From: Aedes albopictus
Lineage: Eukaryota; Arthropoda; Insecta; Diptera; Culicidae
Assembly: GCF_035046485.1 (NCBI RefSeq)
Contig: NC_085136.1
Coordinates: 296,213,080-296,277,079 of the forward strand
Direction: 5' to 3'
Length of the DNA stretch: 64,000 bases
In this document: piece by piece, positions 1 to 9,780 of the stretch
How positions within the stretch are numbered: the first letter of the stretch is position 1
How the letters are laid out: each line of letters starts with the position of its first letter
The notes under the pieces: model-generated
Told to the model about the DNA's origin: nothing
Seen by the model: only the letters and a program-made list of their open reading frames with translations
The model's database searches: none
Made by a program: the position numbers and the translations under genes

Positions 1-590
1 TGAACGAATTTACAAGTGTGCATTAGAATCTGCCTATCTGAAGCTTTTCTGGAAAATTCCATTGAATTTTTTCCAAAAAGCCCTTCGAAATATATCAGTA
101 GAAATCTCTAGAAGATATCTGAAAATTGCTGGAGAAGATTCTGAAGAATTTAGGAGGTTTTCTTAAAGAATTTTGAGAGTAATTGCTGGAAGAATCTTGA
201 GAGAGTTTTAAACCTATCCATAAATATAATTTTTAAATAAATCTTCCCAGTATTTTTGGGAAGATCCTGTAAGGATATTCTTCTAGGAATTTCAGGATGA
301 ATCCTTGGAAAAAATCTGAAGCAATCTGAAGGAGTTTTTGGTAGATTTTCCGAAAAAAAAACAAAATAATTCCTGAAGCAATCTCCTGAAGATTGTCTAA
401 ATGGAATCCCTAGATAAGTTTCTGAATTAATATCCAGATGAGCTTCTGAAGGAATTCCTGGAGAAATTTCTAAAACAATCTCTGAAGAATATTTTTGAAT
501 AAATCTTTGAAAGATTTTAGCGGAATTTCTGGAGGAACCCTTTAATTTTTTTTTGTTGAACATCAAATTCATTATAACCTTGAGTCGACT
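1..590. repeat. AT-rich degenerate short-unit array (type A)
   Basis: Variants of a short motif such as CTGAAGGAATTCCTGGA and TCTGAAGAATTT recur every 12-25 bases with heavy divergence. The long minus-strand reading frame here (150-602) is a by-product of the periodic, stop-poor repeat and has no recognisable domain. The same sequence type recurs through the window and is called type A below. Confidence 0.7.
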
Positions 591-619
591 ATCTACCATC
601 AAAATAATTCGGTTTGCAG

Positions 620-1104
620 CTGCAGATCTTCAACGTCGGTCAACCGTATGATGAGCAACCACCAACTTTGCAATCTTGCAACATTCTCTGCCGTCCAGCT
701 TGGGCCATTTCCAGGTTGTTGAGTTCATCGTAGAGTGCAGAGAGCCCGTAATTCATTCTTCGCCACCACACACTGTTCTCCTACACGCTGCCAGATCGAG
801 ATTCTTAGCACTAGTCTTCTGAACACATCAAGTGCTTGCAAGTTCTCCTCGAGCATGGTCCAACTTCATGGTAGAGTCAGACGATTTTTTTATCACCGCG
901 ATTTTCCGCGCGGTCGATACTGTCGTATGCCGCGTTGAAGTTGATAAACAGTCGATTAATTGCTTCCTTGATACCCCTGAGCGTGAGAATTTGTTTGCTC
1001 TCGTCCTCAGCAGCTCCACGTACTGACTCACCAATCGCAAGTCCTTTGTCGTTGCTGGGGTCGTTACCACTAGTCTGGCTCGCTGGGCTGGACATGGATA
1101 TCAA
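620..1104 (-). pseudogene. Non-LTR retrotransposon RT fragment (LINE)
   Basis: Read on the minus strand, 877-1104 contains FNAAYDSIDRAE, which resembles the RT palm motif VDFKAAYDSIDR of RTE/CR1/I-like LINEs. Further along (about 640-740, another frame) MNYGLSALYDELNNLE resembles the conserved segment after RT in many insect LINEs. The pieces lie in different frames with stops between them, and the catalytic ADD box was not found. This is an inactive, internally deleted scrap of a LINE ORF2. The clade is not determined. Confidence 0.6.
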
Positions 1105-2805
1105 CTCTCTAATTTTCTAGAGGGCCATGGTGCACAGTTGAGCTTAGAGTCCTTCACTGGTACACTGACATCGATCAGTTACAGTTTCCTTAATTGAAAA
1201 CTTTGGGAAATGATCATTGAGTACTAAGCTCTGAAGCAGGTTAGGATTGTTCATCCATTCTGTGAGATTCTATTCTGTGAAACATTATTGGAAAGAAAAC
1301 GATTCACCTTCTCTATCGAACGTCTGAGCTACCTACACAATGAAGAAATTTAAGAGTTGTGGAAAAAACACCCATTGGCTTAAGTGTTTGCCCATAAAAC
1401 TCGATATCTCATCATCCCATCAAATACGTTACCGCATCATCGGCTAATTGTAGCGAATTGATGATGCTCAATTTGTTTTACGACTCGATGTTCAGTGAAT
1501 ACTGAACACATTATGTGATTGTTCAATTAAGTTTCGATGTTCCGGGGTTCCAGTGCGGTGCGGGTACTCTCCACTCTACCTACAACATACATTAGCTCCG
1601 CTCTTAAATCAGCGCCAGCCATCCAGTGGTCCACACGCGTACGATATGTTTCAAAAACAAGAAAGTTTCATCTTTTGTCCCACTTCGAGGGCTTTGCCAT
1701 AGCAGCACCAACAGTCCAGCGATGACGACGAAGACCAAGTATTGGGGCTGTGCCCAGTCAAGCATCGATCCGCGCCCACCGCTGCCGCCGGTCAGGAAGT
1801 ACAATTTATGGGCTATTTAGTATCGCCGCCGTCTTTGGCGGGGTCTCCGGTCTTCGTCATCACTGGGGTTCATGTTCGGTTCGTGTATGCACATAATGCC
1901 AATCCAGTCAGTGATACTAACGCACCCGAGTTTTAAACACCGATCGTCAAGTGCAGCGAGCTGCTTTGGGCTGGGTCCGCGGTGAAGACACAGTGACTGA
2001 GTTTTTATTCATAAATAGCGAGGAAGTGACAGCGAGAGCGATGTGTTGGGGGACGCTCTCTCGATGATTGGGGAGCCCAAGCAGGGGGAAAACCTGTTAC
2101 AAAAGAAAGTTTATGTTCGTACCACAAGCACCCACCAGCACCAACAGCATTTGCCTTATGGGGGACCGGTCGGTCCTGGTCTGCAGTAATCGCAAGTAAC
2201 AGCTGCAAATAACCGCAGCCCCTCGGACATGCCAGAGCACCCCAGGCCCAACACTGCGCTGGTTGCCTGGCTGCTTCGAGGATGATACGAATTAAAACGT
2301 GTTTTAGACGCTGTTTACTTTTTATGGCATCCCAAACATCGATGGCAGTAAGGGTATGCGCGATATGCCGTTGTATTTTTTTCTGTCGTGCTAGGCAACG
2401 ATTTTGTTAGGGTCGATGTGCTCTCTTGGGTATGCCGGCTTCAGAGGCACGTTCTCCTACATTTAAGAAAATTGCGCTGAAATCACTCAAAGGGGTTTTT
2501 CCCTCTTTCAAAATTTTTGGTTAAAAAATAAATAATAATAATAAGAAAATTGTGCCATAACTAACTAGTAGTTATTTGAATCAGTCTGAACAAAGTTTAT
2601 GCTCACACAGACTTATGTCGTTATGATCGATCAGGTAGTGAGCTCAATTACTGTTTAGGGTCATCAAGGACTCCCCTAAGAATGGGTCATCGAACCTGTA
2701 AGTATATCTAATGATCTTTCACTGTTTCACAGCTACAGACTAAATACAGCTATTCAGACTACCCCGTCGTTTCAGTCACATTTGCGATCTTCCTTAGGGA
2801 CTTAA
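1105..2805. other. Unassigned intergenic sequence
   Basis: No retrotransposon motif, long ORF or terminal repeat recognised. GC content is locally higher at about 1,690-2,260, where the candidate ORF at 1604-1765 lies. A short (TAA)n-like run sits at about 2,523-2,543. Confidence 0.4.
1604..1765 (-). CDS. Candidate small membrane ORF or exon, unrecognised
   Basis: A minus-strand frame opens with ATG at 1765 (MLDWAQPQ) and runs 53 codons. It has one clear hydrophobic segment, YLVFVVIAGLLVLLW, followed by a basic stretch, the pattern of a single-pass membrane protein. The codons are GC-rich compared with the surrounding DNA. The frame is open upstream for about 17 more codons to a TAA, so this could be an internal exon. 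No splice site was convincing and no family was recognised; chance is a real possibility. Confidence 0.22.
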   Translation of the reverse strand: MLDWAQPQYLVFVVIAGLLVLLWQSPRSGTKDETFLFLKHIVRVWTTGWLALI

Positions 2806-3150
2806 TTATTGCCTCTGAAACCTTTCGAACGCCTTCAAATGCTTAGAAACGCACTGAAATCCTTCCCCTCAGAGACCCTCACAGGCTTGTTTTATACTAT
2901 ACTGAAGTGTCATGAAACCCTCTGAAATTCACTGAAACTCATTGAAACGCTTACAATGAAGCTCCCTGATACCCCTTGAAATCCCTGAAAGCTCCAGAAA
3001 CCTTTCTAAAAGTTGCTCTAACACTTCTCACAAACCCCCTTAATGTCTCGTAGACTTTCTATAAATTTCACTGAAGCCTATTGGAACCTCTCGAAAACGC
3101 CTTTAAATGCTTCAGAAAAATCCCAATAAGACTCCCACAGACTTCCCCTA
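2806..3150. repeat. GC-rich degenerate array (type B)
   Basis: Diverged units of about 10-15 bases built on CCCTGAAAC and CCTTGAAAC. This GC-richer class is called type B below. No coding capacity is supported. Confidence 0.7.
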
Positions 3151-3329
3151 AACTTTACACGATAAAAAAACAATAACACTGGAACCTATTCCTATGCCAT
3201 GTACTATGCAAAAATTAAAAACAACATAAAAAGGGAAATTTTGTGCACAAATTAAGTCAGGGTTTGAATCAGGAAGCTTAGCTCGCGAGAACAGGTCTTG
3301 CTCCTGGGCATTTGAGATGAGGCCAAGGG

Positions 3330-3530
3330 GTTTTCCAGAAAGTTCGCTGCGAGGCAAAATTCTATGGGCTTTCAGGGGTGCTTCAGAGTTTTTAGCGGAT
3401 TTCAAGGGCCCTTTATGGGTTGTCTGACAGGTTTTGTTGGTGTATCAATGGGATTACGGGGATTCCAGGGGCATTTCAAGGGGTTTAAATGGCGTTCAAG
3501 AAGCCTTGAAAGGGCATTACTATAGTTTTT
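3330..3530 (+). repeat. Type B array, GGGGTTTCA orientation
   Basis: Units read as GGGCATTTCAAGGGG and similar, the reverse complement of the type B arrays on either side. The orientation switches near 3,530. Confidence 0.65.
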
Positions 3531-3840
3531 GGGACCCCTTGGAACCCCCTAAAACGCCCCTGACATTCCATGAGGCGTCCGTAAAATCTTATAAAACCTA
3601 TTGAAACCCCATGAGACACCCTGAAATGCCCCTGAGACCTCCTTATTGCCTCTGATATCCACTGAAACCCGCTGAAGCCCTCTGAGGCCCCTTGAAGCGC
3701 CCCAGAGACCACCTAGAATCCCCGATAAACTCCCTGAGAACCCCTGAAATGTTCCCGAAACCCCTGGAACTCCCTAAATTTCCCCTGGTACACTCTGAAA
3801 CGCCCCGGAGACCTCCTAAAATGCGCAATTAACCTTGGAA
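3531..3840 (-). repeat. Type B array, CCCCTGAAAC orientation
   Basis: Directly abuts the oppositely oriented block, with units such as CCCCTGAGACCTCC. ORFs on the minus strand are rich in GF, FQG and VSR strings, which reflects the repeat and not a protein. Confidence 0.65.
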
Positions 3841-4049
3841 CCTCCTCTGTCGTTCTTCTGCAAAGTGACGTAAGTGCCATTCCAAATTTCGACGTCTTTT
3901 GATATGTATCTGGTGAAACAAATATACTGTGGTATGTCTGCTAGCATCTATGGAAGAATACAAAACGAACGATCAAGACTATGATGAATAATAACCGAAA
4001 ATGTACCAACATTACCAATATCGCTTACGTTAGTTTGCAGAAGAACGGC

Positions 4050-4600
4050 AGTCCTGGGATCCTTTTAAAATCCCTGGGGTTTCCTGTAACGCCCTTGAGA
4101 TTGCCTGAAACAGCACTGAGATTCCTTGAAACCCTTTTGGGACTCCTTGGACCCCCTTATACTCCATGAAGTCCTCTGAAATTCCATGTGATGTCCTGAA
4201 ACGCCCCTGTGACCGTTTAAAGCGCTCCTGAGATACCCAAGAACCTCCCTAAATTCCCTGAAATGCCACTTGAAATGCTTTAGGGATCACTCAGAGCACC
4301 CCAAAGACTTCCAGGGGATCTCCTGGAAATCGTTAGGACCCACTGAAATTACTTAGAGCCCCTAAAATGAGACATCTTTGAGGGCAACTGAAACTCCACT
4401 GAGATCTCCTGAAATGCTCCTGAGAACTCCTGAGACGCCCCCTGAGACTTTCTGGTATCTCCTGTAATCTCCTGCGACTCCCTTGAAACGACCCTGAGAT
4501 CTCTTGGTTTGGTACCCACTGAAACCCCTTGGGACCTCCCGAAACGCCCACTTCCCTTTTCTATCCCCTATAAACGCCTCTAGGTTCATAAACTAAATTT
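4050..4600 (-). repeat. Type B array
   Basis: Continuation of the CCCTGAAAC/CCTGAGACC units after about 200 bp of unrelated sequence (3,840-4,050). Confidence 0.65.
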
Positions 4601-4965
4601 GCATAACTATAACCTGTATTCAAAATGGTGAGCCCAAAAATACTTCTGAAGAACACAAAAATAAGTTAACCCGCTTGCATGCATGTAACAACAAAGAGAG
4701 AAGTATTAACACATCCAATTTGCGTGGAACAAGCCAAATTTGTCTGATTACTAGTTAACCAAAATTAAGAACAGGTAAGAGATTCACTCTTTGAAAATAA
4801 CTCATCGCTGAATTCAAAACTTTACCGTGATCAAACAAAACCTACTGACTCATTACGATCAATGCTGATCCTTTTTGAATAATTCCATGGAAGAGTGGAA
4901 TTGCATTAAAATTTAAAGTTTGGGTTGATTCGAAGTTCCGTGTACTGAAATTGAAACTACCTGAT
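4601..4965. other. Unassigned AT-rich spacer
   Basis: No motif, terminal repeat or ORF of interest seen between two type B blocks. Confidence 0.4.
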
Positions 4966-5500
4966 CTGATACCTCCTAAAAGTCAGAGAAACATCTTGAA
5001 ACCCCTCAGAAAACCCCCTTGAGATCCCCATAGACTTACCAGAAAACTCTACTGAATTCATTTGACACCCATTGGTACTCTCTGAAACCTTCTGAAATGC
5101 CCTGAAACCTTTAGAAATGCTTAAGCACGTATTTAAACGCCTTGAATTGTCCTAAATCCTCTCAGAAAATCTCTGTAGAGACCCGTGGTCATCCTTTAAA
5201 CTTTGTTGAAGCCTCCAGAATCCCGAAACCTCCTGTAATCGACCAGAAACGTCTTTGTACCCATTCTGAAGCCTTTATTGAAACCTATAAAGCCCTTCTG
5301 AAACCTCTGAAACCTCCAAAAGCCCCTCAAATGTCTTGAAATACATTGAAACCCTTCTGAAACCCCTCTTAAGCTCGCCTGAAACTTCGTTAAACCCACT
5401 GAAATCCTCCTGAAAGAGGCTGAAATCTCCCGTAAGTCCCGGAAATATCTTGAAACGTCATAAACCCCTTCCAATGAAGCCTACTTACACCCACCCCTTT
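4966..5500 (-). repeat. Type B array
   Basis: Units such as CCTGAAACC and CTTGAAACGCC with heavy divergence, ending shortly before the gag-only LTR element. Confidence 0.65.
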
Positions 5501-5563
5501 GGAACTCCGCATCGCCCTGTAACTTCGAAATCTCCAAATGTGCACCCCGGACTATTGGATACA

Positions 5564-5742
5564 TGATGATGTATATTGATACAGGTTTTCGGGTGATGCA
5601 AGGAAAATTGAATCTTTTTAACACAGAGCCAACCAAAGGCGACCGATCAGCATGCGGTTCAGACCTAGACTACCTGTAACGAATGATCGTTCGGAGAATT
5701 ATTTTTGTTTTGATCTCGATCTCCGCTAGAGTGTTCGTTACA
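5564..5742 (-). repeat. 3' LTR of compact element
   Basis: Matches 6609-6787 at 177 of 179 positions. In plus orientation it starts TGATGATGTATATTG and ends GTGTTCGTTACA. Confidence 0.9.
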
Positions 5743-5754
5743 TCTCCCCCCGCC
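5743..5754 (-). promoter_or_regulatory. Polypurine tract
   Basis: On the minus strand GGCGGGGGGAGA abuts the TGTAAC start of the 3' LTR, the expected position of the plus-strand primer for reverse transcription. Confidence 0.85.
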
Positions 5755-5967
5755 AGAACGATCATTCATCTCAGTTGTCGCACAGTATGAAGCAGCTTCA
5801 CGGTGTCCTGCTTTATTGAAAATCGAATTCATTGATAAGTCCTCTTCTTTTAGAAACGTATAAGCTTGTTCGAGTTCTGTGAACAACGAAAGCTGTGTTT
5901 GGAGTCGCAAAGGAAAATGAAATTTGATCATAAAAAGTAATTTCTCTTCTGCAGGTGGAATTGATAG

Positions 5968-6609
5968 TTATCTAGCTTGATTCACTGTCCTGGCAAAGTA
6001 AGCACTCATTTTCGACGTTTTCCCAGTTTGCTGATATGATCCCCGCTGTAGATGTTCCATGAAAGATCGTTGTGCTCCGTTTCCCCAAAAGCGTTTGATG
6101 AAGAGCGACTTGAAGGTATCCCACGAAGCAAACTTATATGAAAACGCCCGATACCACAATTTCGGGTCACCACTCAAACAGTCCAAAACAGAATTCACAA
6201 GCCACTTATCCGATCGTTGTTTAACTTGCATGTGTGCGTAGTTTTCAAATCGGTGTATGAATTCTGCTGCAGTAAAATGATCCACTTTACCATTAAACCA
6301 GGGTCTACTAATACGGGTACTCTGGAACTGCTGTGAAGTGGTATCGCACATCTCCGTATTCCTATTATTCCTTATATTGGGTTGAGTTGATTGTTTTTCT
6401 GTTGTACTGGCAGTTGAAGGTACGGAACGCGCTTCTTGCACACAATCACTTTTATCAGCGAGCAAATCGATGTTGAATATAGAAGTGATGATATTTTCTA
6501 ATTTATGTATGGTACTTTCCAATCGACGCAAACGTTCTTCCAAATCAAAAGTTGTAGAAGTTGAAACGGCTGTGGGATTGATCCCGGTTGAGCCCCCACG
6601 TTGTAACAT
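5968..6609 (-). CDS. Gag-like protein of the compact LTR element
   Basis: A 213-codon frame from the first in-frame ATG (6609, spanning the LTR edge) to a stop at 5968; a later Met is also possible because the ATG precedes the primer-binding site. An early segment (FDLEERLRRLESTIHKLE) is predicted coiled coil. The C-terminal half shows the retrotransposon Gag pattern: FNGKVDHFTAAEFIHRFENY, then GDPKLWYRAF, FASWDTFKSLF and a final MSAYFARTVNQAR. This corresponds to a capsid-like domain assembling the particle. No CCHC zinc knuckle follows; the sequence between 5968 and the polypurine tract carries no recognised domain, so the gag may be C-terminally shortened. Confidence 0.8.
   Translation of the reverse strand: MLQRGGSTGINPTAVSTSTTFDLEERLRRLESTIHKLENIITSIFNIDLLADKSDCVQEARSVPSTASTTEKQSTQPNIRNNRNTEMCDTTSQQFQSTRISRPWFNGKVDHFTAAEFIHRFENYAHMQVKQRSDKWLVNSVLDCLSGDPKLWYRAFSYKFASWDTFKSLFIKRFWGNGAQRSFMEHLQRGSYQQTGKTSKMSAYFARTVNQAR
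6581..6598 (-). promoter_or_regulatory. Primer-binding site, tRNA-Pro-like
   Basis: Minus-strand TGGGGGCTCAACCGGGAT matches the tRNA-Pro PBS used by many retroelements at 16 of 18 positions (AA in place of GT). It sits 10 bp inside the 5' LTR. The tRNA identity is from established knowledge of PBS sequences, not from a search. Confidence 0.75.
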
Positions 6610-6787
6610 GATGATGTATATTGATAAAGGTTTTCGGGTGATGCAAGGAAAATTGAATCTTTTTAACACAGAGCCAACCAAAGGCGACCGATCAGCATGC
6701 GGTTCAGACCTAGACTACCTGTACCGAATGATCGTTCGGAGAATTATTTTTGTTTTGATCTCGATCTCCGCTAGAGTGTTCGTTACA
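6609..6787 (-). repeat. 5' LTR of compact element
   Basis: Partner of 5564-5742 with two mismatches. It lies upstream of gag in the minus direction and would carry the promoter. Confidence 0.9.
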
Positions 6788-6989
6788 AGGTTTAAGCGTA
6801 CATTTAAACCATAGGCGAAGGGGAGGGGGGCTATTTTAAAAGTTCTACAAAACGAAACTTGTTCTAGATTACTTCACTTTTCACGTGAATATGATATATT
6901 TGGATGAACTGCGGATTTCGTCAGAATTTTTGTTTGTTTTGAGAGCTCTCGCCCTCTTAAGTACGTTACACGTTGGCACGTATATTTTG

Positions 6990-7445
6990 GACTCTATGGA
7001 ATTACAAAATGAATCTGCGGTAGGATTCCTGAATATCTTCCCCGACGAATTTTGGGAGCAAGAATTCCCACAAAGAACCCAAGATGTTCTTAAAATCCCT
7101 TACAAGAATTTCTGGATTCTCATTATCAACGAATTGGGAAGTCCCTACAGCCATTTCCGGAGACATTTTATAAACCAATGCTTGGCTAAATTCAGGAAAG
7201 ATTTTTTGGTTGAATCCCTTGTCCAATTCCTAGAGGAGTTTGTAGTGCGGGTTCCAGACGAATTCTTACGGTTAGTCTAGTAACGATCCCTGAAGAAAGT
7301 TTCACTTAACTTCTTACAGTATTTCCTGAAGTAATTCATGGATGAATTCTGAAAGGAAGTCAAGCGAGAGGACTTTTTCGAAAATATCGCAAAAGGGATC
7401 TCTAAAGAAGTCTCTGGAGAAATAAACTAAACAGCTCTTTAGAAT
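6990..7445. repeat. Type A array
   Basis: Degenerate GAATTCCTGAA/AGAATTTC units. The plus-strand frame at 6885-7280 is produced by this periodicity. Its right edge is the target of the young LTR element. Confidence 0.6.
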
Positions 7446-7450
7446 AAATG
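7446..7450. repeat. Target-site duplication, left copy (AAATG)
   Basis: AAATG immediately precedes the 5' LTR; the same five bases immediately follow the 3' LTR at 13012-13016. Confidence 0.93.
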
Positions 7451-7606
7451 TGTAGTATCGGCTACGATAACAATACGTCATATATGTACAGAGTTTAGGA
7501 ATTTGAATTATGGTTAATCATAGCATGCTAGAAATATATCGATCTCTTGTTTAGATTACAGTTCTGACAACTAGACGTGTTTTTCATTCAGGCTTCCGAT
7601 ATTACA
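7451..7606 (+). repeat. 5' LTR of the LARD-like element
   Basis: Base-for-base identical to 12856-13011. CATATATG near its middle could act as a TATA-like core. Confidence 0.95.
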
Positions 7607-7608
7607 TT

Positions 7609-7620
7609 TGGCGACTGAGG
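7609..7620 (+). promoter_or_regulatory. Primer-binding site candidate
   Basis: TGGCGACTGAGG begins two bases after the LTR. TGGCGAC at this place is common in Ty3/gypsy elements; the exact tRNA is not assigned. Confidence 0.75.
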
Positions 7621-7669
7621 ATAAATTGCATAAAAAGTAGTGTGGTATTGATTGTGCTTTGTGAGTAAA

Positions 7670-7736
7670 ATGAGTGATGTTGATAATTGTTGTGATTTGG
7701 AGATGATAGCTCACACTTTCAGCTTGGACGGAAAAG
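7670..7736 (+). CDS. Putative first coding exon in LARD-like element
   Basis: ATG at 7670 opens 22 codons (starting MSDVDNCC) and ends one base into a codon at a strong donor, AAAAG|GTAGGT. The last exon at 12642-12739 begins with the two bases needed to restore frame. No family is recognised. The joined product would be about 54 residues and acidic in its second half. Whether the exon is used is an inference from phase and splice-site quality only. Confidence 0.45.
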
Positions 7737-7929
7737 GTAGGTGTCAGTAAAAAACTATCTATAGGAGTGAACTGTTTTCGCTATTGTTGGTCGGTCACCA
7801 TACCAACAGCGTGCGTGTGATGGAAAATGCAGCAAATTTCGCAACAATTGGGATGCAATGCCGGAGTGTAGCGATTGAAAGGAAAATGATTGTGAAAAAT
7901 AAAGTATTTGGATTTTTCCATCAATAGTT

Positions 7930-8656
7930 TTTTATTGAGTCGTGCTATAATAATTGAAGCAGAGGATCCGCAAGCGGCCAGGTAGGCCTATTGCTCATCT
8001 TTTGTAAGTTTATTGGTAACTACGTTGCAAGGCAACGTATGCCTGATCGAATATTACTGGGAAATTTGTTCGTGTTGCCGATTAGGATGGCCTGTGATTT
8101 TGTATTGTGTTGTTTGGGTCGGCTCACTCGAAAAACATTGGGTAAGCGTAGTTGGTACGAGTTTGCCGAGTTCGATAATGGAACTGCTTCCTCCCTGGAT
8201 TGAAGCGAATGATTGGATTCAACAGTGTGATATATACAGTATTGCAATGAAAAGTTGATTAAGAGTCATTTCAAAATGAAATTTGACTGATTTTACATTT
8301 AAAACTATTGCATGTGCTTTAACTTATTCTTTAATTTTGCACAAGCTGCACTGTCGGCATTGACTGAGCTCATTATAGACGGAAGACCAAATTTGAGATT
8401 TAAGTTTTGTTTACAGAGACTTCTTTAGGTGATATAAAATCATTTAGATTTCATGAGTGTCTTTTCATAATGCTGGTAAATAATTGCAAATAAGATTATT
8501 TTTATACGGAATTTTATTCATTTGTAGTGGTTGTGCCGCGGATTGAAAGATGAGAATTGGGACTGTTTAGCAATTGAGTCTGTCAGTAAACAGGAGCTCT
8601 TGGATTTGTTCAAATGTGGCGTTACTATAACAGAATCTATAAAGTTGAAAATTTGA
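7930..8656 (+). pseudogene. Decayed exon-like islands inside the LARD-like intron
   Basis: Several short open stretches are bounded by splice-like signals. One ends at 7981 in CCAG|GTAGGC. One spans about 8034-8258. One (8347-8427) follows a TTTTGCACAAG acceptor, is phase-compatible with the first exon, and ends CTTTAG|GTGATA, where the in-frame TAG abuts the donor. One (8528-8656) follows TTCATTTGTAG and reads WLCRGLKDENWDCLAIES in phase 0. The phases of the last two agree with each other. This looks like a degraded multi-exon gene on the element's sense strand; no family is recognised. Confidence 0.35.
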
Positions 8657-8699
8657 ACAAACAAGAAGGTAACCGAGTGTCAAGTCATGTGTAAGATTA

Positions 8700-9780
8700 C
8701 AACTTTGTGCAAATAGTGAGGCTGATGCAACTGTATCCCATTTTCAACAAATACAAATGAAATTATGTGCTATTTCAGAAATTGTATTACGGATATAACT
8801 GGTGTAAAGATTGAGGAGAATTGCAACTGTGTGCAGATGTGCGCAGGCAATTGTGTGCCGTATCAGTAAACATTTGCAATAGTGTTGCAACAGTGTGCAA
8901 CTGTGTGCCATGTTATTAACTGTATTCACGATTGCAACTGTGAGCAATATCAGCAACTAAGTGCTGTAGAAATGCAACTATGCAAATGGAAAGGCAACTG
9001 TGTGCCATATTAGAGACTGTTCTATGTTAAGGAGAAACTTCAGAGAGTACCACAATGGCTGACTTGCACCCCTACTCACGTTTTCAAAAGCACAAATCTT
9101 AAAAATTCGTAAACAAATGCAGTCGATTTTGAAAAGCTGCCTCTTTTTGCAAGTGAGCAAAGCCAGGATAATCAAGTGCGACTTGGTTCGATGCTTCGTT
9201 CGTCAGATTTGTACATCTAAAGTTTGTATGCAATCTTGCAATGGACTTTCTTGATGTTTCACCTTAAATTGCAACTGTGTGCAAAGAGGGAGGCAACTGT
9301 GTGCCGTATCAGCAACTGTGTGCTGTAGAATAGCAACTGTGTGCAAATAGGAAGGCAACTGTGTGCCATATTAAGGATTGTTCAATGGTAAATTGCAACT
9401 GTGTGCGAAGAGGGAGGCAACTGTGTGCCGTATCAGCAACTGTGTGCTGTACAATTGCAACTGTGTGCAAATAGAAAGGCAACTGTGTGCCGTATCAGCA
9501 ACTGTGTGCTGTAGAATTGCAACTGTGTGCAAATAGAAAGGCAACTGTGTGCCATATTAGGGGTTGTCCAATGGTAAATTGCAACTGTGTGCAAAGAGGG
9601 AGGCAACTGTTTGCCGTATTATCAACTGTGTGCTGTAGATTTGAAACTGTTTGCAAATGGGAAAGTAATTATGTAACATTTTAAAATTTGTCTTATGGAT
9701 GTAAAGATTAGGGCAGCTGATTGCTGTAGAATTGCAACTGTGTTCAAAGGTAAAAGTAACTGTGTACACAGTTAGAAACT
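8700..9780 (+). repeat. GCAACTGTGTGC minisatellite with higher-order units
   Basis: The core GCAACTGTGTGC recurs every 20-26 bases with variable tails (CATATTAG, CGTATCA, TGTAGAAT, AAATAGAAAGG, AAAGAGGGAGG). The most regular part is 9,260-9,660. The marker AAATTGCAACTGTGTG starts at 9266, 9390 and 9576, so spacing is 124 and then 186 (124 plus one extra 62-bp sub-block), a higher-order unit. Copies decay towards both edges. Confidence 0.9.

Larger units (their letters stand above)
5564..6787 (-). mobile_element. Compact gag-only LTR retrotransposon
   Basis: Two 179-bp direct repeats bound this 1,224-bp unit and differ at two positions. On the minus strand each begins TGTAACGAACAC and ends CATCATCA, the TG...CA form of an LTR. 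Just inside the 5' LTR (at the right) is an 18-nt primer-binding site candidate, and just inside the 3' LTR (at the left) a polypurine tract. Only a gag segment lies between them; protease, RT and integrase are absent. No 4-6 bp target duplication is visible. This is a non-autonomous element that would need enzymes in trans, and the LTR similarity points to recent insertion. Confidence 0.9.

Noticed and set aside
150..602. 150-codon minus-strand frame
   Set aside because: Lies in a type A array; the residues follow the repeat period and no domain is present.
5665..5931. Second gag-pol frame in the compact LTR element
   Set aside because: No protease, RT or zinc knuckle; the frame starts without ATG and runs into the LTR.
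6885..7280. 131-codon plus-strand frame
   Set aside because: Begins at GTG and consists mostly of type A repeat translation.
9240..9660. Regularly spaced GCAACTGTGTGC repeats resembling a CRISPR array
   Set aside because: Spacers are themselves repeats (CATATTAG, CGTATCA and so on), unit length varies, and the setting is a eukaryotic LTR element. It is a minisatellite.
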